DNA of 64,000 nucleotides from Virgibacillus salexigens (GTDB taxonomy: Bacteria > Bacillota > Bacilli > Bacillales > Amphibacillaceae), in NCBI RefSeq assembly GCF_014905415.1, contig NZ_BNEO01000003.1:248001-312000 (forward strand). The letters run 5' to 3'. Below, piece after piece: positions 8,876-17,822 of the stretch; position 1 is the first letter of the stretch, and the number at the start of each line of letters is the position of its first letter. A model generated the notes under the pieces. The model was not told where the DNA came from. It saw nothing but the letters and a program-made list of their open reading frames with translations, and searched no databases. The position numbers and the translations under genes were made by a program.

Positions 8876-9619
8876 TTATTGTGCTGTATAGCCACCATCA
8901 ACTAATAAAGTAGTTCCAGCAATAAATGACGCATCTTCACTTGCGAGGAATAGCACTGCTTTTGCCACTTCATCCGCTCGACCGAGTCTACCCATAGGGT
9001 GTAAATTGACAAGATGTTCTTTTACTTCCTTCGGCGAATCAGCAATTAACGGAGTGTCGATATACCCTGGACAAACTGCATTAACACGGATGCCTTCCTT
9101 TGAATACGTAATTCCTAATGTTTGGGTGAGTAATTTAACTCCACCTTTGGCGGCAGCGTATGCTGTCACCCCATCTTTCCCGACAAAACTATGAATGGAA
9201 CCACTATTAACGATAGCTCCTCCGGTTCCTTGTTTCCGCATTTGTTCAATCGCATATTTATCGGAAAGATAAACACCTGATAAGTTAATATCCATGGTTT
9301 TTTTCCATTGCTCGTATGACATTTCATGAATATTAGCTTCATTGGCAATTCCAGCATTCGCAAACATGATATCAAGCTGTCCAAATTGACGAACCGTCTG
9401 TTCGATCATATTCTTTGTATGTTCTTCATTGGTTACATCAGCTTTAACAAATAGGGATTCATATCCTTGTTGAATTAAATCATGTGAAATCTCCTGACCA
9501 CGATCGGCTAAATCAGCAATAACTACTTTAGCGCCTTCCTGTGCGAATAAACGAGCTGTAGCCTCGCCAATTCCACTAGCTCCACCTGTAATAATTGCTA
9601 CTTTGTTCTCTAGTCTCAT
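8876..9619 (-). CDS. SDR family NAD(P)-dependent oxidoreductase
   Basis: A 247-residue classical short-chain dehydrogenase: cofactor loop TGGASGIG (about residues 11-18), NAGIA, and active-site Ser (NSGSIHS) with YAAAKGG (Tyr-x-x-x-Lys). The C-terminus DGGYTAQ is complete. It resembles glucose-1-dehydrogenase/3-oxoacyl-reductase-like SDRs of unknown substrate. The ATG at 9619 has GGAG 9 bp upstream; a TTG at 9625 is too close to that site. A degraded paralogue lies immediately upstream on the same strand, indicating an old tandem duplication or a decaying operon. Confidence 0.9.
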   Translation of the reverse strand: MRLENKVAIITGGASGIGEATARLFAQEGAKVVIADLADRGQEISHDLIQQGYESLFVKADVTNEEHTKNMIEQTVRQFGQLDIMFANAGIANEANIHEMSYEQWKKTMDINLSGVYLSDKYAIEQMRKQGTGGAIVNSGSIHSFVGKDGVTAYAAAKGGVKLLTQTLGITYSKEGIRVNAVCPGYIDTPLIADSPKEVKEHLVNLHPMGRLGRADEVAKAVLFLASEDASFIAGTTLLVDGGYTAQ

Positions 9620-9642
9620 TTGCAAAAACTCCTTAAATTAAT

Positions 9643-10379
9643 TTACTGTCGATCCATCATCAATTAGAAACTGCTCCAGTTGAAAAAGATGAATCGTCGC
9701 AAGCTAAGAATAATACCATTTTGGCAGGCTTTCCCATTCGTCCTAAGAGATAGGTTTTGTCCAATTCTTCCTTAGAACGGCCAATTTGTTCAGAAGCATA
9801 ATCTGCCATTGCAGTTTCTATATACCCTGGATGGATAGAAATTACACGTACATCTGCTTGAGCGTATTCCATCGCACCATCCTTGGTCATAATCCGAACT
9901 GCACCTTTACTAGCGCCATATAAAACATGGCCAGGTGTACCGATGATTCCTGCTTCGCTGGAGGCATTAATTATGGAACCATTTTTTTGTTCGGCCATGA
10001 TTGGAACATCATGTTTCATTCCTAAAAACACACCAGTTACATTAATGGACATTAGTTTATTCCAATCTTCTAATTCTGTCTCTATTAATAGTTTATTAAT
10101 TGAGATTCCAGCATTATTAAATAAAATGTCGATCTGTTTATGGCTAAATAGCGTTTTTTCAACTGTTTATTTCCAACCTGCATCTTTACTAACATCATGC
10201 TTTATAAAAGTAGCTTCAGCCCCTATTGCCTTTATTTCATCTACCGATCGTTTTCCGGAGTCTTCATTAATGTCAGTGAAGACAACTTTCGCTCCTTCTT
10301 TAGCAAATATCAGAGCAGTTTCTTTTCCAATCCCTGCTCCTCCACCAGTAATAATAGCGACTTTATCTTTTAATTTCAT
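9643..10379 (-). pseudogene. SDR oxidoreductase, inactivated by nonsense codon and frameshift
   Basis: A second classical SDR gene. The first 70 codons ([12 protein letters not shown] cofactor loop) end in a TAA at 10167-10169, but the same frame continues on the other side with LFNNAGIS and YGASKGA, so one nonsense change separates the halves. Near the C-terminus, a few residues normally found after GRMGKP are missing and the frame shifts, so the expected LIDDG-type ending is read only in another frame. The downstream part (9660-10052) has an internal ATG but lacks the cofactor-binding domain, so it is unlikely to be functional. Confidence 0.85.
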
Positions 10380-10494
10380 GTTATCATCTCATTTCTAGTA
10401 TGATTAAAAGTGAATCAATCATGTATCTATTCTTATTTATTTCTAAGATAAAGCGATAGAGGTATACGGAAACGAAAGCTCTAAATTTAATTAT

Positions 10495-10610
10495 TTATTT
10501 TATGTTTTCCATTCCGATTTGACCGGCCATGCTCTCAGCTACTTTCACATCACTGGTTGCCTTAATTCATTTGATAAACGGTACCTCATTACATTCGGTG
10601 GCAATAATGT
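10495..10610 (-). pseudogene. Gene remnant of unknown identity
   Basis: In the 325-bp gap before hmp, the minus strand reads EVPFIK-stop-IKATSDVKVAESMAGQIGMENIK-stop in one frame. This looks like the C-terminal end of a protein (possibly a UxaA-like hydrolase) with one in-frame stop, but I cannot assign it firmly. Nothing else is seen in the gap apart from the hmp terminator. Confidence 0.3.
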
Positions 10611-10618
10611 TACTTCTT

Positions 10619-10682
10619 AGAAAAATTCCGAACTACTTTCCGGATATAATTTTGTATCCTTGGATGGTAGTTCGGAATTAAA
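10619..10682 (-). terminator. Terminator of hmp
   Basis: A 13-bp perfect inverted repeat (AATTCCGAACTAC / GTAGTTCGGAATT) encloses a smaller hairpin and is followed in the minus direction by a T run. Confidence 0.8.
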
Positions 10683-10704
10683 TTTATTCTTGTTTCTTTT
10701 GCCT

Positions 10705-11922
10705 TTAGGCGCTAATATCTGCAGATGGTCCAAATGTTTCATAGTGAATAGCGCCGTCTTTCACCTCCATTTTTCTTAAAATACGAAGGATGGTTTGCAT
10801 AAATCCATTTGGACCACAAACATAAAAAGATGCATTCGTGGTAGGAATTACACGATGGAGCCATTCATAATCAATATGACCATGTTTATCACAATCATCA
10901 TGATCGTTACCATAGACAACATAATTTGTTATATTTGCATATTCCTTTGTAAGGTTTTTCACTCTGTCTTTCATTGCATGATGTTTGGCTGACCTTGCCG
11001 CATGGATAAAGATAACCTGTCGATGGGGCTGCTTTTCAATAACGGTTTCTAACATACTCATTAACGGAGTGAATCCCACGCCCCCACTAATTAGAACTAA
11101 AGGTGTTTGGCATTCTGAATCTAAGGTAAAGTCTCCAGCAGGAGCACTTATTGGCAGAATAGATCCCTCATGTATCGTTGTATGAAGAAAATTCGAAACG
11201 ATCCCTTTGGGATATGCATTTCCCGGTTCACGTTTTACACTAATTCTATAAAATTCGGCATTCGGAGCAGTTGATAAACTATATTGTCGTAGGTGATCAA
11301 AGGGCTCATCTTCTATTTGTGCCTTAATGGTTATATATTGTCCTGGTCTGTATTTAGGTATTGGTAAACCATCCGTTGGTTTTAGGTAAAAAGAGGTAAT
11401 TACTTCGCTTTCTACAACTTTTTTAATCACCGTGAAATCACGGTATCCTACCCAACCACCTATTTTTTGTTGTGTTTGTTCATACATTTCTGTTTCTATG
11501 GTTATAAACATTTCTGCGATGACGTTATATGCCATTTCCCAAGCTTTTAATATTTCCTCATTTGCTGTATCCCCTAAGACTTCTTTAATCGCTAATAGCA
11601 GATATTTTCCAACAATTGGATATTGTTCAGCTTTTATATTTATGCTCGTATGCTTATGTGCGATTTGTTTTATATGAGGAACTATTTCTTCTAAGTGTTC
11701 AATATTTGCTGCAGCTGCATAAATAGTATTTGCTAATGCTTTTGATTGTGCACCTTTTTGTTGATTCGTTTGATTAAAGATATTGTTTAATTCCGGATGA
11801 TTCGCAAGCATCAGACGATAAAATTGTTTTGTTATTTTTTCTCCGTGTTCTTGTAATACTGGTACAGTCGCTTTAATAACGTCTATTGTTCTCTTGTCTA
11901 AGCTTTCCGTGGCATTTGTCAT
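10705..11922 (-). CDS. hmp: Flavohaemoglobin (nitric oxide dioxygenase)
   Basis: A 405-residue protein with the full flavohaemoglobin layout: globin domain (about 1-145; KHTS places the proximal haem ligand at His91, with FYRLM carrying Tyr35), FAD domain (about 150-260; RQYSLS motif) and NAD domain with GGVGFTPLMSML and YVCGPNGFM. It converts NO and O2 to nitrate using NADPH or NADH in the cytoplasm. It is divergent from nsrR and carries an NsrR-type operator over its transcription start, so it is expected to be derepressed by NO. Confidence 0.97.
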   Translation of the reverse strand: MTNATESLDKRTIDVIKATVPVLQEHGEKITKQFYRLMLANHPELNNIFNQTNQQKGAQSKALANTIYAAAANIEHLEEIVPHIKQIAHKHTSINIKAEQYPIVGKYLLLAIKEVLGDTANEEILKAWEMAYNVIAEMFITIETEMYEQTQQKIGGWVGYRDFTVIKKVVESEVITSFYLKPTDGLPIPKYRPGQYITIKAQIEDEPFDHLRQYSLSTAPNAEFYRISVKREPGNAYPKGIVSNFLHTTIHEGSILPISAPAGDFTLDSECQTPLVLISGGVGFTPLMSMLETVIEKQPHRQVIFIHAARSAKHHAMKDRVKNLTKEYANITNYVVYGNDHDDCDKHGHIDYEWLHRVIPTTNASFYVCGPNGFMQTILRILRKMEVKDGAIHYETFGPSADISA

Positions 11923-11939
11923 AAAAACTACTCCTTTAA

Positions 11940-11962
11940 AAGATGTATTTTTAATACACCTT
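11940..11962. promoter_or_regulatory. NsrR operator in front of hmp
   Basis: An 11-1-11 imperfect palindrome: half-sites AAGATGTATTT and, on the other strand, AAGGTGTATTA, agreeing at 9 of 11 positions. This is the known NsrR-type arrangement. It lies just downstream of the hmp -10 box and just upstream of the hmp ribosome binding site. Confidence 0.8.
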
Positions 11963-11963
11963 T

Positions 11964-11992
11964 ATTGTATGGAACTATTTTTCCTATTACAA
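11964..11992 (-). promoter_or_regulatory. hmp: Sigma-A promoter of hmp
   Basis: On the minus strand, a -35 TTGTAA (11987-11992) and a -10 TACAAT (11964-11969) are separated by 17 bp. The predicted start falls at the edge of the NsrR operator. Confidence 0.6.
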
Positions 11993-12048
11993 TGGGGATG
12001 AAGTCAATATGTGTTACAATAATGTGAAGTTATTAACAAGTGAGTGTG

Positions 12049-12507
12049 ATGAGGGTGAATTTAAAGAAATATACAGACTATGCATTACGTGTGTTAATAT
12101 TTACAGGATTAAAATCAAAGCAAGAACTGGCAACCATTAAGCAAATTTCTGACGTATATAATATTTCTCAGGAGCATTTAAAAAAAGTAGTTCATGAACT
12201 TTCAAAAAGAGAATTAATCGTGTCTGTAAGAGGTAGAAACGGTGGTATCAAGTTAGCTAAACCTGCAAATGAAATTAATGTCGGAATATTAATTCGCCAG
12301 CTTGAAAATGATTTTATAATGCTAGAGTGTTTTGATAAAGGAACAAATCACTGTGTGATTTCTCCGGGTTGTACGTTAAAACATGTAATTAATAAGGCGC
12401 TAGTTGCTTTTTTTAAAGTTCTTGAAGCGTATACTTTAGATGACTTAATAAAAAATGAAGAAGAACTTCAAAAACTAATGGGAATTACCATTCAAAAAGG
12501 GGAATAA
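12049..12507 (+). CDS. nsrR: Rrf2 family NO-sensing repressor NsrR
   Basis: A 152-residue Rrf2-family regulator: winged-helix N-terminus (KKYTDYALRVLIF, SQEHLKKVVHELSKRELI, RGRNGGIKLAKP) and three cysteines C94, C102 and C108 (ECFDKGTNHC-ISPGC) spaced as in NsrR for a nitrosylatable Fe-S cluster. The ATG at 12049 is preferred; GTG at 12040 would add three residues and neither has a strong ribosome binding site. It is divergent from hmp, its expected target. Confidence 0.9.
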   Translation: MRVNLKKYTDYALRVLIFTGLKSKQELATIKQISDVYNISQEHLKKVVHELSKRELIVSVRGRNGGIKLAKPANEINVGILIRQLENDFIMLECFDKGTNHCVISPGCTLKHVINKALVAFFKVLEAYTLDDLIKNEEELQKLMGITIQKGE

Positions 12508-12616
12508 TTTAAGGGGATAACTTGGAAATAATTGATTGGATTACTGTATATTGCATAGATTCCTCGTTTTGTTTAAGACTAGTATATAAAACATTTCGAA
12601 GAAGGAGTAGTATCGC

Positions 12617-12892
12617 ATGAACATTCAAAAAGGTGACCAAAAATTTTTTCTTGGGGAAGATGAACAGTACCCAAAAGCTGTCATAACGTATGGTTTTTCT
12701 GACGATGGGGATGTTGTTATCAATCATACAGAAGTCTCGGATGACTTACGTGGTCAAGGAGTGGCGGGGAAGTTGGTAGAGGAAGTCGTGAATTATGCTA
12801 GAGAAGAAGGGAAAAAAGTAAATCCTGTTTGTCCCTATGCCAAAAATAAAATGGAAAGAACGCCGGAATATAGGGATATCCTGGTACAATAA
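12617..12892 (+). CDS. YjdJ-type small GNAT N-acetyltransferase
   Basis: A 91-residue protein of the minimal GNAT group (YjdJ/Gcn5-related, PF14542 type): VINHTEVSDDLRGQGVAGKLVEEVVNYAREEGKKVNPVCPYAKNKMERTPEY matches the family along its length, including the acetyl-CoA loop RGQGVAGK and the C-terminal Cys-Pro-tail. GAAGGAG precedes the ATG. The substrate is unknown. Confidence 0.9.
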   Translation: MNIQKGDQKFFLGEDEQYPKAVITYGFSDDGDVVINHTEVSDDLRGQGVAGKLVEEVVNYAREEGKKVNPVCPYAKNKMERTPEYRDILVQ

Positions 12893-13029
12893 TGAGTTGA
12901 AATTGACTAGGGATTCTCTTGTTTTTAGACTAGGTATTGGAATAGTATAATGAAGGACATAAGCAAGGTAGTGGTACAATTTCTTAGGTAAGTTACATTT
13001 CCAAAATGTATAGAAAGGGATGGAGGACA

Positions 13030-13260
13030 ATGTATCTAACCATATCGGAGACAGCGGATTATTTATCTATGGAGGAACAAAAGATTAATGCGCTTGTTTT
13101 ACAGGGAAGAATTCGAGCGGTTCACGATGGAGATCAATATTTAATTAATAAAGAACAATTCACTACTCATCTTGAACAAATGGAGAAATATCGAAAAATG
13201 ATACAAGATTATTTAAATGAGCCTATTCCTGAGGATATAGATGTGAAGGATGAAGATTAA
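13030..13260 (+). CDS. Excisionase-like helix-turn-helix DNA-binding protein
   Basis: A 76-residue protein with a MerR/excisionase-type fold: YLTISETADYLSMEEQKINALVLQGRIRAVHDGDQYLINKEQF, followed by a charged helical tail. The ATG at 13030 is chosen for its GGAGG site 5-6 bp upstream; the frame extends 8 codons further. No integrase or phage gene is nearby, so it is more likely a small regulator than a true excisionase. Confidence 0.75.
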   Translation: MYLTISETADYLSMEEQKINALVLQGRIRAVHDGDQYLINKEQFTTHLEQMEKYRKMIQDYLNEPIPEDIDVKDED

Positions 13261-13270
13261 CGAATATGTA

Positions 13271-13306
13271 AAGAGGTTCTTCCAATATGGAAGAACCTCT
13301 CCTTTG
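13271..13306. terminator. Bidirectional terminator
   Basis: A 12-bp perfect stem (AGAGGTTCTTCC / GGAAGAACCTCT) with a 5-nt loop between convergent genes. Confidence 0.85.
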
Positions 13307-13313
13307 TGTTTGC

Positions 13314-14744
13314 TTAAGAAGGTAACCCGAGCACTGCTTTTTCTTCTAGATATTCTTCAATTCCAAAGTCGCCCCATTCGCGGCCAATGCCAGATTGCTT
13401 ATATCCGCCAAATGGTGCAAAGAAGTCAGTTGGTGCATTATTTATTTGGATTTGGCCAGCCTTAATATGATTAGCTACAAAGGTTAATGTTTCTTTATCC
13501 TTTCCAACTACATAACCCGCAAGTCCGTAAATGGTGTCATTAGCAATTTCGATTGCTTGATCTAAATCATCATATGTGATGATTGTTTGAACTGGACCAA
13601 AAATCTCTTCTTGAGCAATTGCCATATCATTGGATACATCCGTAAATACGGTGGGTTTAGCGAAGTATCCTGTTTCTAGACCTTCTGGTTTTCCTTTACC
13701 GCCAACTAGCAATGTTGCACCTTCATCTATCCCTTTTTGGATATAGGATTGAACAGTATCCCATTGATCTTTGGAGACAAGTGGGCCTGTTGTATTTTCT
13801 TTTTGTTGAGGATCTCCATACTTAAAGGAAGGTAATACTTTCTTAATCGCTTCTTCAAAATCCGATTTCATAGAGCTTGGAATAATGGCACGTGTTGCCG
13901 CTGAACAAACTTGTCCTGTATTCATCATAATATTGGAAACTGCTGTTTTTGCAGCTTCTTCAACATCGGCATCTTCTAGAACAACAAGTGGTGATTTACC
14001 ACCAAGTTCTAGAGCTACTTTTTTAATTGTTTTTGCTCCATTTTGCATAATTTTCTCCCCAACTTTTCCTGATCCTGTAAAGGATACAAAGTCAATATCT
14101 GGATGTGCACTAATCCCATTGCCAATGGTAGAACCAGTGCCATTTACAAGGTTGAATGCACCTTTTGGAACACCAGCTTTATCAATAATTTCAGCTAGCA
14201 TAATTGCCGCAAACGGGGTCATGGATGCAGGTTTTAGAACAACTGGGCTCCCTGCTGCTATCGCTCCTGCAATCTTCGTAGATGTTTGATTGGTAGGGAA
14301 GTTCCATGGCGTAATTAAACCACTAACACCAATGGATTCTTTACGGATCGTATGTCCACCTCGCTCCTCTTCAAATGTAATGGATTTTAATGCTTCTGCT
14401 GCATGAGTAAAATGATTATATCCCATTTGATAATGCACATCTTCAGATATTGACAGGGGAGCACCTAATTCAGCAGTCATGACCTCAATAAATTCATCTT
14501 TTCTTTTTTCATATTCCGCAGCAATGCTTTCAAGCATTTGAATACGTTCTTCTTTCGTTGTTTTTGAAAATGCTGGAAGTACAGCTTTAGCTGCATCTAC
14601 TGCTTTATCTAAATCTTCGCTTGTACCTGAACTAATTTGACCGATTATTTCTTCTGTTGCTGGATTAATAACATCAATGGTTTCGGAACCAGTCGATTCC
14701 ACCCATTCGCCATTAATAAAATGTTTTAAATTTGTGCGTTTCAT
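13314..14744 (-). CDS. Aldehyde dehydrogenase family protein
   Basis: A 476-residue NAD(P)-dependent aldehyde dehydrogenase. Seen: PWNFP (substrate/cofactor channel), FTGSGKVGEKI (Rossmann turn), ELGGKSP with the general-base Glu, and NTGQVCSAATR with the catalytic Cys; the C-terminal PFGGYKQSGIGRE is intact. The start at 14744 (MKRTNLKHFINGEW) fits the family length; the frame extends 22 codons upstream without support. The substrate is not apparent: the neighbours are a P1 peptidase and, across a terminator, unrelated genes. Confidence 0.92.
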   Translation of the reverse strand: MKRTNLKHFINGEWVESTGSETIDVINPATEEIIGQISSGTSEDLDKAVDAAKAVLPAFSKTTKEERIQMLESIAAEYEKRKDEFIEVMTAELGAPLSISEDVHYQMGYNHFTHAAEALKSITFEEERGGHTIRKESIGVSGLITPWNFPTNQTSTKIAGAIAAGSPVVLKPASMTPFAAIMLAEIIDKAGVPKGAFNLVNGTGSTIGNGISAHPDIDFVSFTGSGKVGEKIMQNGAKTIKKVALELGGKSPLVVLEDADVEEAAKTAVSNIMMNTGQVCSAATRAIIPSSMKSDFEEAIKKVLPSFKYGDPQQKENTTGPLVSKDQWDTVQSYIQKGIDEGATLLVGGKGKPEGLETGYFAKPTVFTDVSNDMAIAQEEIFGPVQTIITYDDLDQAIEIANDTIYGLAGYVVGKDKETLTFVANHIKAGQIQINNAPTDFFAPFGGYKQSGIGREWGDFGIEEYLEEKAVLGLPS

Positions 14745-14837
14745 ATGAGAACTCTTCCTTTCCATCAGAGTTTTTCTTATAACGTTGTACTCTGTGTATT
14801 CCCAGTGCATTAAATTTAAAACATTCGTACCAAGTGA

Positions 14838-15824
14838 TTATACTAAAGGTGCTCTTTCAATAATTCTTCCTTTTCTCCCAACCGTAGTTACGGCTGTTTT
14901 TAATGACCGCACGACTGCTTCTTCAATTATTTCTGTAACTGCTTGAAATAACTGATTCATAATTGGATGCTCATCACGCAAGTAGGTCAAGGATGCTTTC
15001 ATAGATTGCTTATTCTGGTGATAGGTATGTGCGGTAGAAAACGCAATAGCGATATCTCCACTACCATTATCTAAGTGACTTCCAGTTCGTCCAAGACCAG
15101 CTGCACAACGTTTGGCTATTCGATTCAATTGACGATCATACAGAGGAGCATCCGTTGCAATTATCATCATAATCGATCCATCAGGGGTATCTAATTCTAT
15201 AGTTGGCCAGGAAGCAAATTGTGCATCCTCGCGTTTACCATAGTTACTGACAATTAAACAGCCAATGTGATACTGTTCATTTTGATCTTCTACTATTCGT
15301 GATGCAGTACCTACTCCTCCTTTATAACCAAAACAGACCATCCCTTTTCCGGCACCAATTGCACCTTCTTCTACAGGGGAAGTACTTGCTGTCTGAATGG
15401 CTTCTATAGCATGAACTGGAGAAATGGCTGGATACCTTGCTGAATTTAAATAACTGTCATTACATTCACCAACGACAATATTAATTGAACTAGCGGTATC
15501 ACCAATTTCTTCTGTTGTTTTAAGCATGTATTCCATGGTTCCTTGCCATACATAACCAACACTAAAAGTGTTCGTCAACATAATTGGTGATTCAATGAGA
15601 CCTAGCTCATTTACTTGGATCAGCCCTGTTGTTTTTCCATATCCATTTAGTATAGCACTACCAGCATGCACTTTATCTCGAAAAACATTTCGATTATGTG
15701 GGAGGATGGCTGTCACTCCAGTACAAACTGTTGTTTCCTTATCGATTTGATGATGTAAAGTAACATGCCCAACGGATATCCCAGAAATATCAGTAATGCA
15801 ATTGGATTTTCCTTTTCTCAACAT
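14838..15824 (-). CDS. P1 family peptidase (DmpA/L-aminopeptidase-D-esterase type)
   Basis: A 328-residue member of the DmpA/BapA family of self-cleaving N-terminal nucleophile aminopeptidases. The N-terminal ITDISGISVGHVTL, the central GAIGAGKGMVCFGYKGGVGTASR and the SDGDIAIAFST-like block near the end (here GSGDIAIAFSTAHTY) fit the family; the mature enzyme would be cleaved before the nucleophile Ser/Thr-type residue. Substrates are small N-terminal-free peptides or beta-peptides. A GGGGGA site precedes the ATG. It lies upstream of the aldehyde dehydrogenase on the same strand with a 93-bp gap. Confidence 0.88.
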   Translation of the reverse strand: MLRKGKSNCITDISGISVGHVTLHHQIDKETTVCTGVTAILPHNRNVFRDKVHAGSAILNGYGKTTGLIQVNELGLIESPIMLTNTFSVGYVWQGTMEYMLKTTEEIGDTASSINIVVGECNDSYLNSARYPAISPVHAIEAIQTASTSPVEEGAIGAGKGMVCFGYKGGVGTASRIVEDQNEQYHIGCLIVSNYGKREDAQFASWPTIELDTPDGSIMMIIATDAPLYDRQLNRIAKRCAAGLGRTGSHLDNGSGDIAIAFSTAHTYHQNKQSMKASLTYLRDEHPIMNQLFQAVTEIIEEAVVRSLKTAVTTVGRKGRIIERAPLV

Positions 15825-15931
15825 CCCATTTAGTCCCCCTTTTTTAGTATTATATCAAAGTAGTATGTTGACGTAATTGATGTGGAATAATAAAGCCAAA
15901 TAATATATGAAGGAATTCAAGGAGGACATGT

Positions 15932-16498
15932 ATGAAACATAGTAAACGAATATTGGTTTCCATTATTGCTGTTGCTGGAATTATCTATTTCCTTTCTGTT
16001 AGTGATTTTTCAGCTCGCCAAGAAGAAAAAAACACACAGCCAGTGAATAATACAATAAAGCCAACTAACCTGGATACAGGTATTCATGTCGGGAAGCTTG
16101 CTCCTGATTTCACACTGAAGGGACTGGATGGAAAGGAATATCGATTAGAAGATTTTAAAGGGAAGAAAGTAATGGTAAACTTTTGGGCATCTTGGTGCCC
16201 TCCTTGTAGAAATGAAATGCCGGATATGCAACGTTTTTATGAGGATAAAGATATCGTTATCCTAGCAGTTAATTTAACCGATACGGAAAGAAAGGCAGAA
16301 GATGTTCAGCAATTTGCCAAGGAATATAAGTTATCTTTTCCTATACTTTTAGATAAAGACGGAAAAGTCAGTGAGAATTATCAAATAAAACCAATTCCCA
16401 CAACGTATTTAATTGATTCAAAAGGTTATATTCATTATAAAGCGTTTGGGGCAATGTCTTATGAGTTAATGATTCAAGAATTTGAAAAGATGAAGTAG
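15932..16498 (+). CDS. Membrane-anchored thiol-disulfide oxidoreductase (ResA/TlpA-like)
   Basis: A 188-residue protein: one N-terminal membrane anchor (about residues 6-24), a short linker, then an AhpC/TSA-thioredoxin domain with GKLAPDFTLKGLDGKEY, the active site WCPPC (residues 88-92) and the cis-Pro loop IPTTYLID. Such proteins act outside the membrane in cytochrome c maturation or spore-envelope thiol reduction (ResA, StoA). No cytochrome maturation genes adjoin it, so the target is open. Confidence 0.9.
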   Translation: MKHSKRILVSIIAVAGIIYFLSVSDFSARQEEKNTQPVNNTIKPTNLDTGIHVGKLAPDFTLKGLDGKEYRLEDFKGKKVMVNFWASWCPPCRNEMPDMQRFYEDKDIVILAVNLTDTERKAEDVQQFAKEYKLSFPILLDKDGKVSENYQIKPIPTTYLIDSKGYIHYKAFGAMSYELMIQEFEKMK

Positions 16499-16502
16499 GG
16501 TG

Positions 16503-16546
16503 AAAACAGTTGGAAGGAAATTTACTTCTGGCTGTTTTATTTTTTA
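16503..16546 (+). terminator. Terminator after the thioredoxin-like gene
   Basis: AAAACAG / CTGTTTT arms around an imperfect inner stem, followed by ATTTTTT. Confidence 0.65.
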
Positions 16547-16589
16547 GTCTATTTTATACTAAGAATAGTATATAAAAGGAATTGGGTGA

Positions 16590-17705
16590 ATGGAAATGGA
16601 CAGTCTATTTCAAACCGATCGATTATACCAATCGATTGTACTGGAAATTAATCGTTTAATAAAGGAACAAGTAATATTAACAAACGAACAAGGAGTTATT
16701 GTGGCAAGCACGAACACAGAAAGGCTTGGCATCTTTCATGAAGGTGCTTTTCTTGCAATGCAAAAAAAAGAAAAGATGATTATGACGGATCAATTGGTTC
16801 ATCAGTTGCAAGGTGTAAGGCACGGCATTGTTATCCCCATCATTATTAACGATGCTCCCTTAGGTGTGCTGGGTATTACTGGTGATCCACAAATTGTTGA
16901 ACCATATGCAATGCTTGTCCAGAAAGTAACCGAATTATTTATCCATGATTCCCTAACAAGAATCAATCAGGAAAGTAAGATGCGTGATATTGAATTTTTT
17001 ATATTTGATTGGCTAAATCATACCATTGATCTAACAAGTTTAGATGAGAGAAGTAATTTTTTACAAATTAATATGTACCAATACCATCAAGTTATCGTGC
17101 TTAAAAGCAAGGAGACCCATTTTAATCTTTCTTATCACCAATTAGAAATGGTCAAGAATATTTGGGATTATACAATAGAGGTGCTATTTATTCGATGGGG
17201 ACAAGATAGAATTGTTATGCTTATTGAAGATATCGATCAATACAGACTATCAAAAAAAATCAATTACTTCTTAGAACGAGTGGAGCAAATAAATGGGTTC
17301 CGATTATATGCTGGAATTGGGAGACAGACAAGTACGGAGCGGCTATCTGATTCATTTTCACAGGCAATAAAGGCATGTGAACATGCGAATCAGCAATCAC
17401 CTGTTGTATTTGAATCTGATTTACGATTCGAGATGCTTCAACATGAATTATCTTCTGAAACGAAACATCAATTTGTTAAGCGGACATTAGGGAAGTTAAT
17501 CACCGATAAGGTCTTGATGCATACACTAAACAGTTGGTTTGAACATGATATGCAGATGCAGGTTACTGCTGATCATTTACATATTCATAAGAATACCTTA
17601 ACCTACCGTTTAAATCGAATTGCTTCATGGACGCAGCTTGATCTAAAAAGTATTGATGATTTAATGCTCCTATATATAGGATTCCGATTTTCTCTGGAAG
17701 AATAG
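16590..17705 (+). CDS. CdaR family (sugar-diacid type) transcriptional regulator
   Basis: A 371-residue regulator: N-terminal diacid-recognition domain (about 1-135; IVLEINRLIKEQVILTNEQGVIVAS, GVRHGIVIPI, PLGVLGITG), a central GGDEF-like/CdaR middle domain and a C-terminal PucR-type helix-turn-helix (VTADHLHIHKNTLTYRLNRI). It directly precedes glcD-glcF, the same arrangement as ysfB-ysfC-ysfD in B. subtilis, so it most likely controls glycolate oxidase in response to glycolate or a related hydroxy-acid. The position and family are seen; the ligand is inferred. Confidence 0.88.
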   Translation: MEMDSLFQTDRLYQSIVLEINRLIKEQVILTNEQGVIVASTNTERLGIFHEGAFLAMQKKEKMIMTDQLVHQLQGVRHGIVIPIIINDAPLGVLGITGDPQIVEPYAMLVQKVTELFIHDSLTRINQESKMRDIEFFIFDWLNHTIDLTSLDERSNFLQINMYQYHQVIVLKSKETHFNLSYHQLEMVKNIWDYTIEVLFIRWGQDRIVMLIEDIDQYRLSKKINYFLERVEQINGFRLYAGIGRQTSTERLSDSFSQAIKACEHANQQSPVVFESDLRFEMLQHELSSETKHQFVKRTLGKLITDKVLMHTLNSWFEHDMQMQVTADHLHIHKNTLTYRLNRIASWTQLDLKSIDDLMLLYIGFRFSLEE

Positions 17706-17822
17706 TAACTGTGCATATGTACAAATGTATCCGTTATCTAATGAAAATATTTGTGTTTATAGACATATTTTTTTTCGTTAATATTTTATAAAATAAAAAT
17801 AGTATGAAATAGGAGAATGCAT

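Noticed and set aside
8723-8905. 60-codon plus-strand frame after the S66 gene
   Set aside because: It runs through the terminator hairpin and into the SDR gene on the other strand, with no binding site.
9883-10398. 171-codon plus-strand frame
   Set aside because: It is the antisense of the SDR pseudogene, whose family motifs are on the minus strand.
13030-13260. Prophage or integrative element signalled by the excisionase-like gene
   Set aside because: No integrase, phage genes, attachment repeats or tRNA gene nearby.
13885-14289. 134-codon plus-strand frame
   Set aside because: Antisense shadow of the aldehyde dehydrogenase gene.
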